Below are positions 54,293-64,000 of a stretch of 64,000 nt of DNA, piece by piece. Positions within the stretch are counted from its first letter, which is position 1. Each line of letters opens with the position of its first letter. The notes beneath the pieces are model-generated. The model was not told where the DNA came from, searched no databases, and worked only from the letters and a program-made list of their open reading frames with translations. Source of the stretch: Linderina pennispora (Eukaryota; Kickxellomycota; Kickxellomycetes; Kickxellales; Kickxellaceae); assembly GCF_002104995.1 (NCBI RefSeq), contig NW_024468251.1, positions 1,488,001-1,552,000 of the forward strand. The letters run 5' to 3'. The translations under genes were made by a program, and so were the position numbers.

Positions 54293-57200
54293 ATGTCGGG
54301 AAAGGGTAGACAACCTCGCGTCAAGGGCAACCTCAAGCCAACGAGCAGCAGGTAAGTGCTGGAGCAGCAGAATACAACTTTGACTGTTTTGATTCCAATG
54401 ACCACAGCACCCATTGACTTTCTTCCTCACTGCCTTTCTTCTAGTCGTGCGGCGGACTTGCTCGAGGGAGACATGGCGGCGATCAACGCGTTCAAGGCAA
54501 ACCCGGCTCTCGCGTTCAGCCAGCTGTCGCGTGCAGCTCCCAGTCCTAGGCAATCATCAAAGTCCACCACGCCTGAGGCGAACTCGCGCTCATCGACACC
54601 GGGGCCGGCATTAGACCAGATCGACGGGCACCTGGCGTCACAGCTCAAGCGGCTGGGAAAGCACGACTCGAAGACGAAGATGCGTGCGCTGTTTGAGCTG
54701 AAAGGATACGTTGCCGAGCACACATGGGAGGACGGGCTGGAGGGCATGATGCTGGCGTGGCCGCCGCTGTTCAGAAAACACATTTTTGATCCCGACCGCC
54801 GTGTGCGTGCAGCCGTGGCCACGGTCAATGCTGCGCTGGTGAAGAGCGCCGGAAAGCGGCTGGCGCCCAATTTGAAGCAACTGATCGGGGCCTGGATTGC
54901 CTCCTACTTTGATCCGCACCGGGAGGTGGCCAAGACGTCCAAGAAGGCATACGAGACAGTGTTCCCAGAGTCCCGGCGCAAAGAAGTGTTTGCGTACTGC
55001 ATGGATGAGCTTGTCGATTTTGCGGTTGACAACATTGTGAACCAGACACCAGAGACGCTGAGCGACCCGCGGTTTGCCGATGCCGAGGAAATGAAGAGCA
55101 AGTTCGAGCAGGTCATTGGCGCTTCGTTTGGCATTCTGGGGCTAGTCATCGAGGAAGTCGAGTCAGATAAAGTGGTGGAAGCGAAGGCCAAGTTCGATGA
55201 GGTTCTCGGCAGCAAAAAGGCAATGCAATTCCTGGCCAGCCCAGCCACGTTCATTCGCCGGGCCGTATACCGGTTCATCCGCTCAGCCATGCTTGGGTGT
55301 CCGCAGCTGGCACAGGACTCGTATCTGCAGCTGACCCAGGCACTGGTGTCAAATGCATTTGTGGACAACGACCCGACAGCACACGGCGACATGTGGGATG
55401 CAGTTTTGCTGACCACCAAAAACTACCCCCAGGCATGGTCTGAGATCACAGCCAAGGGCAAGAAGACACCGCCTGTGGCCCGGCTCTTTGCTTTCCTGAG
55501 TTCGCGCTGCCGTATGGCCCCCACAATCTCATACCCATCGATTCTGGCGCTGCTGGCAAACCTGCCCGCGGATATCCTTGACGAGCCAGCGTTTAGCAGC
55601 GAGTTCCGCGGCGCTCTATGGCAGGGTGCTGCGGCCAGTGATGAAGCGGCTGCGGCCACGAAGATCGGTGCCAGGGCAGTGCAGGTCGAGAGCATTTCTC
55701 TGGCGAGTGCCTTGTGCGAATGCCTGTCGTTCTTGTGGCAGCGCAGCCTAAAGGCAGCTGGACCTGCGGGCATCGACAGTGTAAGCAAGGAAGCAGCCCA
55801 GGAACTGGATCGGCTGTGGCACTTTTACCTCCAGAATGGCGACGTGGCCGAGGAAATGACAGGGGCGTTTGTCGCGCTGTACTGCAAGATCGAGGTCCTG
55901 GCAGAGAAGTACGGGACGGTGCTGATGGACAAGATCTGGGCACAAACCAGCTGGTTCGCACTGAAGAGGCTATCTGGCGACTCAGCGGCTCCTGTGGTTC
56001 ATTTGGTAGCACAGATCCGAGCTCTGGATGCTAAGCAGCACGGGCCACTGGTTGAAAATGCAAAGAAGCTGGTGGTCGCTTTCTGCCAGCTCGCAGCGCA
56101 ATCTCCTGACGACCAGACAGCCCAGGGCCTTATTCAGACACTGGCTCAGCATGCTCCTGACGTCGTATTCCGCGAAGGGTTTGCCGACAAGTTCTCTGTT
56201 CGCTTGGAAAAGTCGGGTGCTTGCGACGAAGCTATAGATCTGGTTCTATCCAAGGCACAATACGTGATGGCCAACACCGGATCGCTGGCGGAGGCGGTCG
56301 CCAGCCTAGACGAATTTGTCAGGATGCCAGCCGACAGTGCTGACGATGGAAATGGCACAACGCTGCGCCTTGTCACAGCATTGCTGAAGGCGCTTCCGGG
56401 CTCGCAGATCTCCCGGAATGGAGATTTTACCTCGGCGCGCCTGCCGTCGCTGGATGCTCTTATCGTATCGTCGATTCCCAGCATTCCCAGCTGTGCTGAT
56501 GACATATTGTCTGCATCATTTGAGTCACCGCCATCGCAGCTGTTGCAGCTGTACAGCCAGGCACTGCAGCTGTCGTTCTGCGGCACGGTACTTGTCTCAC
56601 CCCAGACAGTTAACGTGGTGTTCGGCTGGATGGAGAGCGTGTTCAAAATGCAGTATGAGATACAGTGGGAGGACAAAAAATCCAAGAGCAGCTCGCTGGA
56701 CAGCTGGATCCGAACCATCCATGAGGTTCTGAGCAGCTGGACTGCTTTGGCGAACGACCGCATGGCCGGCCCACGGTTTGTGCGGTTCTGGCTTACGCGC
56801 ACTGACAACAATGCGCGCTCGGCGCTGGGTCTATTGTTCGACATGGCGCTGTCGTCGGCGCACGGTGAAACCGGTCCTGACAGCACGCTGGCCGGAATTG
56901 CGCACGCAAGACTCTACCCACAAGCCAAGCGTGCGTGGTTGGCAACCGAGTCACAGCTCGAGAAGCTACACCTGGGATCGGAGCTGGCACACGCGTTGAG
57001 CGAGTCGATTTCAGAGGACCTAGGCGATCTGGCAACACTCAAGAACCCATCGCATCTGGCACGCCTTGCCCACTCGGTGTTTGCGCGTATCTGTCCGCAG
57101 GACGATACCAAGGCAATCAAGTCCTTGATCCGCAGGTGGCTACTGGACGAACTTTCCTGGAAGGGAGCATTGCAGGGAGATGCGCAGGCAGTACTTGGTG

Positions 57201-59923
57201 AGAGCGCCTTGGTTGATGACTATCTGGGCCAGACCGCGCTAGGCAGTGCAGCACTGAGCCAGGCTATCAACGAGCCGCTGGGCGCCATGTCTCTGTCGTT
57301 CCACTCGCTGGGCCAGTGGTCAGTAGCCTCGCTGGCCAGCAAGGGGCTGAATGCGACGGACCACCAGCAGCGATTCGACATGTATGGTCTTTCGAGGTTT
57401 GCTCGGCGCGCCATGTTCAGTGTCGAGTTCTTGCAGTTGTCGGGCGGTCTGGTGGTTCTTTCTGACGCGTCAAACGAGGCTCTGTCGACCCTGATTCTAA
57501 ACATGACACTGGCGTATGTGCTGCTGCGCGAGACTCTGGCCGCTTACAAGCACGATGCCGAGGACTCGGACAGTGCCACGTCTGGCAGCATCGGTATTGT
57601 GCAGCTCGACGATGGGGACAACGCCCTGTATGCCCGGATCAGCGCTGCAGCCAAGATGATCGAAGGAACAGTATCCGACATACTGAGCCTGCTGGTTGTC
57701 CATGGATTCTCGTTGCCCAAATCCCAGAGCGGCGACGACGACAACGAAGAGGCAGTGCAGATCAAGATCCCCCACGACTCTGGCCGCTGGCTTAGCACAC
57801 TTGTCAGCAGGGTTCTCAGTACTGGCGACGCCTCCTTGGACAATGACGTGTCAGACTCAGTCTGGGACATTTTGATTATCACTTGCATTGCACGGCATCG
57901 CCAGGCACCACAATCGCAGTGGGCACGCGTTCTGGCAACTCTTTCGGAGTGGTGCCAGTGGGCTAACCCGCTAAACTCGGCCGATGTAGAGGCCGCCATG
58001 GCCGTACCGCTGTCCAGCGACCTGCCCAAGATCCTGGAGCTGCCAGCGCTTGTCGACCTGACGACGCTTGTAGCGCGGTCGGTGTCCTTGCGACATGCAT
58101 GCCCGCAGTCGCCTGCGCTGCGTGGGACGCTGATAGATCTGACCGGCTCTTTGACACGGACCATCAACGGCAAGGCTGCGTCAGCGACGAGTCTGTCTTT
58201 GAAGCTGGTGGTAGCGCTAGAGCTTCTGGCGGAGCTCTTGCCGCCACAGGCTGGAGCACTGGACGCTGCGTCATCGACACCAAAGATCATGCACATCTTG
58301 GTTGCTGTCTCCGAGATACTGGCTGACTCTGTTGCCTCGAGCACGGTGTCGCTTGCACTTACACTGGCGGCTCTCGCTGTTCTGGAGCGGTTCAGCAACT
58401 GCGTGCCGGTAATCGATGATATCAGCGCTGTTGGTCTGGTGCGCCAGTGCCTGCGCTGGCTGAACTTTGCCGAAACCCTCGATAATGTTGAGCAGCAGCA
58501 GGCTGTTCTGGTCTCTGTAGCGTGCTCTGTCAGTTCGCTGGCGCGCATGTCGAAGAATCTGGTTGAGGATATCAATTCAGTCGGCCCGGTTCTGCGGCAG
58601 ATCGGCGACCACCTGGTCAGCACGTGTGTGGTGTCGGAACGACCAGTGCCTGAGGGTGTTGCAGCTGTGACGGCGCTTGTGGTTAACGGGTTCTTTGACG
58701 TCCCGGCATTCGATACTCTGTACCCCGTGATGATAAGTGCTACGCCACAGCTGGAGATGGAGCTGCTGCGTCTGGTTCTGTCGTCCAGTGACATTGTGGC
58801 AGATGTCGGCGAGCATATCCAGTCGCTGGTTGGGCTGGTCAGCCTGGCTGCCAAGACGCTGGAGAATCTGCACGTGCCGCATGAGGAGTTTGGTGAGACC
58901 ATTGAGACCGACGAGTACGTGCGCAACACTGGATTCCGTCTTCTTGCCAGCATGCTGTTGGTCACCCGGTGCGCTGATGCCCTGGCAGCCGACTACAACC
59001 GGTACGAGGAGATGGCTGAGAAGCTCAGCAACAACCAGGTGCTGGACAGCGCCATGCCCTGGGTATGCGCCCTGCTTAGCATCGATGGCGTCAGTCCAAT
59101 GGGTGGGTACGAGCCACGCCTCTGGGACCCGTCTGAAGGCTTGGACTGGGAGACGTGGGCAGCGGAGCTCCAGTATAACCCCAGCGGAGACCAGCTGTTC
59201 CGTGTTCTGGCGCACCAGATAATGTACTCGCTAGCATGGACCTTCCCGGCAACATACCGGTCCTGGTGGTCTGGACTGTCGGCCAAGCTCCGCGCCACCA
59301 GCCAGGCTGTTGAGCAGTTCACATGCAAGCACATTAGCCCGCTGGTTGTCGAGCGTGAAATTGCACGTATTCGCCAGCAAGAGGCAGACAGCTCTAGCGT
59401 TGACGCTGACGCTGATGTGTCTGATACGGAGGAATCCTGGGATGTGCGTGTGCATGCCGAGAAGTCGACGGCAGTGGCCGACATCCTTGAGGAGTATGAC
59501 GAGGCGACCATCAAGGCTGGCGGAACGCAGGTCAGCATGACCTATACCGTCGATGACAGCACTCTGGAGATCACGGTACGGGTGCCTGCTTCCTATCCGC
59601 TGTCCCTGCCGACGATCGAGTCGATGAAGCGCGTGGCGGTCACCGAGAAGCGCTGGCGCAGCTGGCTGGTGGCCGCGCAAGCGCAAATGTCGCGCAACCG
59701 GCGCCTCGACGCCGTCTGCGCACAGCTGCTGGGCAATGTGGGCGCGCATTTCGCCGGCGTCGAGGACTGTGCGATCTGCTACTCGGCAGTCGGCGCGCTG
59801 GACAACAGCCTGCCGACAAAGCAGTGCAAGACATGCAAGCACAAGTTCCACCGCATGTGTCTGTTCAAGTGGTTCAGCACCAGCAACCAGAGCTCGTGCC
59901 CGCTGTGCCGCAACCTGTTCTAG
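54293..59923 (+). CDS. LTN1: E3 ubiquitin ligase listerin (LTN1)
   Basis: Ribosome-quality-control ligase that ubiquitinates nascent chains stalled on 60S subunits. Exon 1 (54293-54351) encodes MSGKGRQPRVKGNLKPTSS; a 93-bp GT-AG intron (54352-54444) splits a Ser codon; exon 2 continues RAADLLEGD. The start matches the listerin N-terminus (KGNLKPxxSxRAAxLL), which contacts the 60S subunit. The long middle is HEAT-like helical repeats. The C-terminal part has an RWD-like region (EITVRVPASYPLSLP) and the RING: CAICYSAV, CKTCKHKFHRMCLFKWF, CPLCRNLF at the very end. About 1845 residues, close to other listerins. Notably intact over 5.5 kb, unlike many neighbours. Confidence 0.95.
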
Positions 59924-59928
59924 AGTGT

Positions 59929-60862
59929 TTATTTTCTGTGTAGACGGACTAGAGAATACATGGCCCCGCCAAACAGCGTAATCGCGATTCCTAGCATGCT
60001 GAGATACGAGAGCTGGACGCTGAACAGAATGCAGCCGAGAACGACAGTCAGTACAACCTTGACGTTTCCAGTGACAGTCATGGCCAGGGCGCTGGTGTTC
60101 TTGCTCGCAGTGAAGCTGGCGATATTCAGCACAAACGCAATGGCGCCGTTGGCAGCCAATGCACCCAGCAGCGGCCAAACCGAATCCATGCCGGTCATGA
60201 ACGCCCTGGCCTGGGCAAATTCGCCCGTGACCAGCGACCACGCCAGGGTCTGCGCAAGCGCCAATGGGCTGAGCCTGTACAGCAGATCAAAAGCCCCCAG
60301 CTTCAGCTGCAGCCGGCCGACCAAAAATGCGATTTGTCACGACGGTTTTCACTGCAGCCAGCACCGTCCCCAAGAGCGTCAGCAGCAGGCCCACCACAGT
60401 CCACGAGTAATCGCCGTAGGTCGCCAGCCCCACGCCCATGACCACCGGCACCAAGCTAACATACGCCAGTATTGGCAGCTTCGGATCGCCCCCAGACAAT
60501 GCGGTAATGGCCAATGTAAACACGGGCACGGTGCCTCGGACTACCTGGTGAAAGGGAATTGTCACAAAGTTCAGCGAGATATTGCTGACGGCTATGTTCA
60601 CCGTGTACAGGACCGAGAACTGCCAGAGAATCCGCTGCTGCTGCTTGTCTAGGCGCACCGGCGTGAACGTCCCTAACCGCTGCATTATTTGCGTGCCGAC
60701 TATGCCCCCCAGACTGTGCGTGGCAGTAACCAGCCAGGGAAACGAAAACTGGTACCACTGCAGAACCATCTTGTTGTGCAGTGTCAGGGCTAGGGATATG
60801 AAAAGATAGATGCATGTGCTGAGCGCGGCCTTGCGCCATTGCGAGCCTAGCCGAGGGGGCAT
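59929..60862 (-). CDS. TPT/DUF250-family nucleotide-sugar or phosphate translocator, frame-broken
   Basis: Drug/metabolite transporter superfamily membrane protein, about 310 residues with roughly ten helices, expected in Golgi or ER. The start MPPRLGSQWRKAALSTCIYL leads to LTLHNKMVLQWYQFSFPWLV, the conserved region after helix 1. SNISLNFVTIPFHQVVRGT is the family signature in the middle (VSFHQ-type). SLVPVVMGVGLATYG follows. Near 60318 one extra base shifts the frame between TVVTNRIF and GRLQLKLGAFDLL. The second half has KNTSALAMTVTGNVKVVLTV, another signature, and ends SLVRLHRK. Substrate cannot be read from sequence. It lies tail to tail with listerin, only 5 bp apart. Confidence 0.88.
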
Positions 60863-61090
60863 GATAATGTCTAGCGACGAAGAAGAAAGGTGCAAAAGAT
60901 GGGGTTTTTTGTGGAGAGGAGGTTGAGAAAACAAAATGAGGTTTCGCCTGATGATCGGGCTTAACAATCACCATAGTTGCCCAGGCCCACCAATCTGGAG
61001 TATCAGACCAGGTAATTGGCTGGGAGATGCTTTTTTTTTTTTCTTTCGAACTGGCGACTCTCACTCATCCCAACACGTCTTACCTCATCC

Positions 61091-61423
61091 ATGTCGGCTG
61101 CCACAAAGGGATCTAGCACGGAAAAGGTCTACAAGCACCTGAAGGCGGCAGTGGACCTGGCCATCGGGAACGGCGAGTACCACCACGGACTGCTCCCGGA
61201 GCTGCACACGAACATTGTTAGCTATGCAATGAAAAAGCTTGCGGCCATGCGGGCATCCGCGACCAAGGCAATAGTGACGTGCACGATCGTGCAAAACACA
61301 GGGGCAGGCTTCCACATTGGCAATGCGACACGGTGGGACGAATCGGCAGACAGCATGGTCACATACAAGTTCACGAACGCGGCTCTGACCATCATCGTGA
61401 CAGCGTATCTTGTTAGCTGCTAA
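61091..61423 (+). CDS. DYNLT: Tctex-type dynein light chain
   Basis: A 110-residue light chain of cytoplasmic dynein (DYNLT family). Following a short head are KHLKAAVDLAIG and a helix-rich part, then the conserved beta-strand region: KAIVTCTIVQNTGAGFHIG, ATRWDESADSMVTYKF and LTIIVTAYLVSC. The last strands, with CTIVQNxGAGxH and WDxxxDxxVTYK, are diagnostic. The ATG at 61091 gives a standard-length protein; upstream in-frame codons have no ATG-led support. Divergent from the translocator gene, with starts about 230 bp apart. Confidence 0.93.
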   Translation: MSAATKGSSTEKVYKHLKAAVDLAIGNGEYHHGLLPELHTNIVSYAMKKLAAMRASATKAIVTCTIVQNTGAGFHIGNATRWDESADSMVTYKFTNAALTIIVTAYLVSC

Positions 61424-61462
61424 GGCCAAAAATGAAAATAAAAAATAACAATGAACTCAAGC

Positions 61463-63790
61463 CTACCCCCGCACAAACTTTGCCAGTTCCTGGTATGCAG
61501 CCAGCAGCTCCGATACTTCGGCAATAGTCAGATCGGATGCCGTGGCATTGACAAAGCGCTCGTTGATCTCCGGCACAACTGCCCTCTTGATGGCTGGGCT
61601 GCTGCGTGGCAGATGGCCCTTGATCTCGTGCGACAGCTGCTCGCTGGCGGTGTTCAGAACCGACCGCACGCCTTCAATGACATTGCTCTGGTCCAGAGTC
61701 TTCTCGTCGGCATCGTGGGCAACGCCCTGCTGCAGCTCCCGATCGCTGGGCGACCGCCACGGTGCACGCATGATTAGCTGGCTGCTGGTATCAATCAGCT
61801 TCCCCAGCGTCGCGCCATACACCCCCTGGACGACCTCAATGCCCACATTGCTCATGGCGTTGTTGAACAGCAGGTTCTGCAAAGACATCAGCGCGGGCGG
61901 GATTGCGCGCTCCAGCACGCTGGCAGACACTTCAGCCGACAGCCCCAGCTTTCGTGCATCGACCGACTCGACGAACGAGGCCACAGCCAGGGCATTGGTC
62001 AGACAGTACTCGAACTGTGCCGACAGGAGCGCGCGGGTCCGGTACCGCTGGATAAAGCGCAGGTTGGAGATGAAGCTCTGCGGATTGGCCGTGACCACAG
62101 CAAAAATCAGCAGCGGCAGGATGCTGTCTGCCGACAATAGCGACGATGTCGGCGAGTCCTCGGGCTTCTGTGCTGGCTCTTTCTGCTGTCCAGCGCGCAG
62201 CCTGGCATTGAGGCGGTCCATCCGGTCCACCATGGTCTTGTGTGCGTCTACCACCAGCTTGAGCTTCTCGGCCGGCGACCGAACTGCATTCATGCCCTGT
62301 AGCTGGGCGCCAGTCTCGCGCGCAATACGCACCAGCTCCTTTGCGGTCTGCGGGGCGGCCTTCAGACCCAGATGCTCGAGCCGAATATCAGCCAGATTGA
62401 GGGCGGCCACCTTGGACGCAAACTGCTCGTCCTGCGTGCGGTCGTCGCTGAACCATGGAGCGAATACCTTGGCGTACACAGACTCGCACACCAGCTTCTC
62501 CACACACTCGATCACTGCCTCTGCCAGCCGCCTGCGCGCCTCAGCGTCACCGCACATGCTGGTCTCATGTTCCAGCTCATCAAAGTGCGCTGCAAGATTG
62601 CCCATCAGCTTGGCCATAGCCGCCTGCCATGCGTCGGTGTCCTCCTCGACGCTGGGCGTCTTCTCGACGCTCCCACTGCCCAGCGTCAGCCGCCTCACCA
62701 CACCGCCTTTTGCAGGCCGTCCAGGCAGCGGTGGCGTGCGCGACTCTATCTGCCGCGCATATTGCACGATGTCCTCGATATCAACCTTTATCTGGTCGTC
62801 TTCGGTCAGCGCCGCCGTGGCCTGTGGCAGCAGCGCCTTGATTGTTGCATTAGCGGCCTCGTAGATATTGGCCGATAGTGATGTCACTGCCGAGTCCACC
62901 ACCAGTGCCCGCTGCAGCGCCCCCGATGTCACTGCCACCCGCACGCTGCGGCCATCCGGCAGCCTGCAGTTGTCATGGATGCTGACTATCCGCAGGCGTA
63001 CCAGCGGCTGGGTCCGTTCGTCATCCAGCACGTCAAAGATTGTGGCTCGCGGCGTCTCCGACTCAGCCATCATGCCCATGATATCCTCGACTGGCGGCAG
63101 CATTCCCAGCGCGTTCACCGAACTGCAGTCGATTGTGCCGCGGATCCCGCTGACTGTCGTGAACTTACACTTCCTGCCCTCCGCCAGCACGTCTGAATCG
63201 GTGAATAGCACGTTGTCGTTCAAAAGTGCTCCTACGTCTGGCTCGTCTGGCCCGCGGAATGGCGCCTGCGGCAAGACTACCAGCCCGGTTGCGCTGTTGG
63301 CCACCATATCGCGCAGGTCCGCCATGCCTGCCGCCACCTGGAAGTGCTGCCACAGCCTCTTTCCCAGTGACTCTGGTAGCAAAGCAACCAGTGCATTCTT
63401 CTCATCTGTGGCGGCATCTGTGTGCTCTGTCGGCGGTGCGCTCTGCGCCTGCCGTGGCTCCTGGCCCTTTGCTGTTATTCCCAGCCCGCTCACCTCACTG
63501 CCCGTATGCAGGGACACGCGCGACGCCTTGCGTGACCGCGAAAACCCTGTGCTTGGAAACGACTTGTCATGATGCTGGTTCATCTCGGTCGCCTTCATTT
63601 CCTTCATAATCTCGTGCCTTCCAAACTGAGGAGCATCGGATTGTTGCCGCCTGCGCGATGTCTCAGCCACGGGCTCAAGCTTGTTTAACGCTCCTACCAT
63701 CTCCTGCGAACTGCTGTCGCCAGCTGAAAGCGGGTCGCTGCCGGTAGTGCCTGTTGCGTTGGTGCGGAACAGTGTGTGTCTAGAAAACAT
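61463..63790 (-). CDS. VPS9-domain protein (Rab5-type GEF)
   Basis: About 775 residues. The N-terminal 130 residues are disordered and rich in Ser, Arg and Gln. A middle helical region follows (LARLAxxx-type with many acidic residues). The C-terminal half has a VPS9 domain: SPAEKLKLVVDAHKTMVDRM, then DSILPLLIFAVVTANPQSFI, SNLRFIQRYRTR and FEYCLTNALAVASFVESVD. Residues Asp (in ADSILP) and Tyr (FEYCLTN) correspond to catalytic positions of VPS9/Rabex exchange factors. It should activate Rab5-type GTPases on endosomes. The start may be the ATG at 63790 or an in-frame one 19 codons earlier (63847). Confidence 0.78.
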   Translation of the reverse strand: MFSRHTLFRTNATGTTGSDPLSAGDSSSQEMVGALNKLEPVAETSRRRQQSDAPQFGRHEIMKEMKATEMNQHHDKSFPSTGFSRSRKASRVSLHTGSEVSGLGITAKGQEPRQAQSAPPTEHTDAATDEKNALVALLPESLGKRLWQHFQVAAGMADLRDMVANSATGLVVLPQAPFRGPDEPDVGALLNDNVLFTDSDVLAEGRKCKFTTVSGIRGTIDCSSVNALGMLPPVEDIMGMMAESETPRATIFDVLDDERTQPLVRLRIVSIHDNCRLPDGRSVRVAVTSGALQRALVVDSAVTSLSANIYEAANATIKALLPQATAALTEDDQIKVDIEDIVQYARQIESRTPPLPGRPAKGGVVRRLTLGSGSVEKTPSVEEDTDAWQAAMAKLMGNLAAHFDELEHETSMCGDAEARRRLAEAVIECVEKLVCESVYAKVFAPWFSDDRTQDEQFASKVAALNLADIRLEHLGLKAAPQTAKELVRIARETGAQLQGMNAVRSPAEKLKLVVDAHKTMVDRMDRLNARLRAGQQKEPAQKPEDSPTSSLLSADSILPLLIFAVVTANPQSFISNLRFIQRYRTRALLSAQFEYCLTNALAVASFVESVDARKLGLSAEVSASVLERAIPPALMSLQNLLFNNAMSNVGIEVVQGVYGATLGKLIDTSSQLIMRAPWRSPSDRELQQGVAHDADEKTLDQSNVIEGVRSVLNTASEQLSHEIKGHLPRSSPAIKRAVVPEINERFVNATASDLTIAEVSELLAAYQELAKFVRG

Positions 63791-63951
63791 TAATGGCGTA
63801 TTGTAATAAATGGCGCTTGCTAGGTTGAAGGAGGAGGTGAAAAGCATGGGGAGTGCGTGCGTGTCCCACCCCCAGTTAATGCGCTTGCATCAGTTGAGCG
63901 GTCAGACGCTCGCTGATTTGATTTTGAAATAGTTTATTTACATTCCACGTG

Positions 63952-64000
63952 ACACCTCACACCTCACACCTCACACCTCACACCTCACACCTCACACCTG
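63952..64000. repeat. 7-bp tandem repeat (ACACCTC)n at the window edge
   Basis: Seven head-to-tail copies, the last ending in G, running off the window end. It lies about 160 bp upstream of the VPS9 start. The C-rich strand reads toward the 3' end, opposite to a telomere at this end of a scaffold. Confidence 0.85.

Noticed and set aside
63952-64000. Telomere
   Set aside because: At the 3' end of the plus strand a telomere should be G-rich; this array is C-rich and lies 160 bp from a normal gene.

Overview
The window reads as nuclear DNA of a fungus with compact, mostly intronless genes. The few introns I can place are short (71-108 nt); all are GT-AG except one GC-AG. The gene set combines general fungal functions (COQ1, CFD1, UGGT, RPC25/POLR3H, listerin, SHMT, COX7) with genes often missing from Dikarya: a UHRF1-type PHD-SRA-RING protein, a CARM1-type arginine methyltransferase, an augmin HAUS8-like subunit and a six-transmembrane voltage-gated K+ channel. 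With the LITAF-like and F-box/LRR-like paralogues and a Fanzor/TnpB-like relic, this suggests an early-diverging fungus, most likely Kickxellomycotina (Coemansia/Linderina type). That placement is inference.

Layout. 1-3.5 kb: an MFS transporter cut by the window edge and an F-box/LRR-like gene. 3.5-6.5 kb: AT-rich accessory DNA with a solo LTR and three tiny single-finger C2H2 genes. 6.6-25.5 kb: a dense housekeeping block (CWF19, K+ channel, HAUS8-like, RPC25, COQ1, a mitochondrial membrane protein, a divergent CDC48-like ATPase, CFD1, an unknown gene, UGGT). 25.5-31 kb: a gene-poor gap, then a self-sufficient CYP505-type P450:reductase. 31-35 kb: CARM1, PPIL3 and SHMT, all on the minus strand. 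36-40 kb: two tandem LITAF-like genes and a second F-box/LRR-like gene. 40-43.7 kb: a coiled-coil protein, DPH7, GPATCH4 and COX7. 43.7-46.4 kb: an AT-rich accessory island with a CpG-free second LTR and the Fanzor-like relic. 46.8-48.7 kb: the UHRF1-like gene. 49-54 kb: sparse, with a Myb-like membrane protein and an NmrA-like protein. 54.3-64 kb: listerin, a TPT-family transporter, a Tctex-type dynein light chain, a VPS9 Rab5 GEF and a 7-bp tandem repeat at the edge.

The two most interesting strands are these. (1) The mobile-element island at 44-46.4 kb carries a broken RNA-guided-nuclease-like gene next to an LTR that has lost every CpG, while its sister copy at 3.6 kb keeps about 14. A full UHRF1-like CpG-methylation reader lies 2.5 kb away. 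Together these point to working CpG methylation acting on repeats. (2) Many conserved genes are split between reading frames, and about 28 of the breaks I could resolve in recognisable genes go the same way: one extra base. That pattern fits insertion-type consensus error better than pseudogenes or introns, so the split genes are annotated as single genes with frame breaks.
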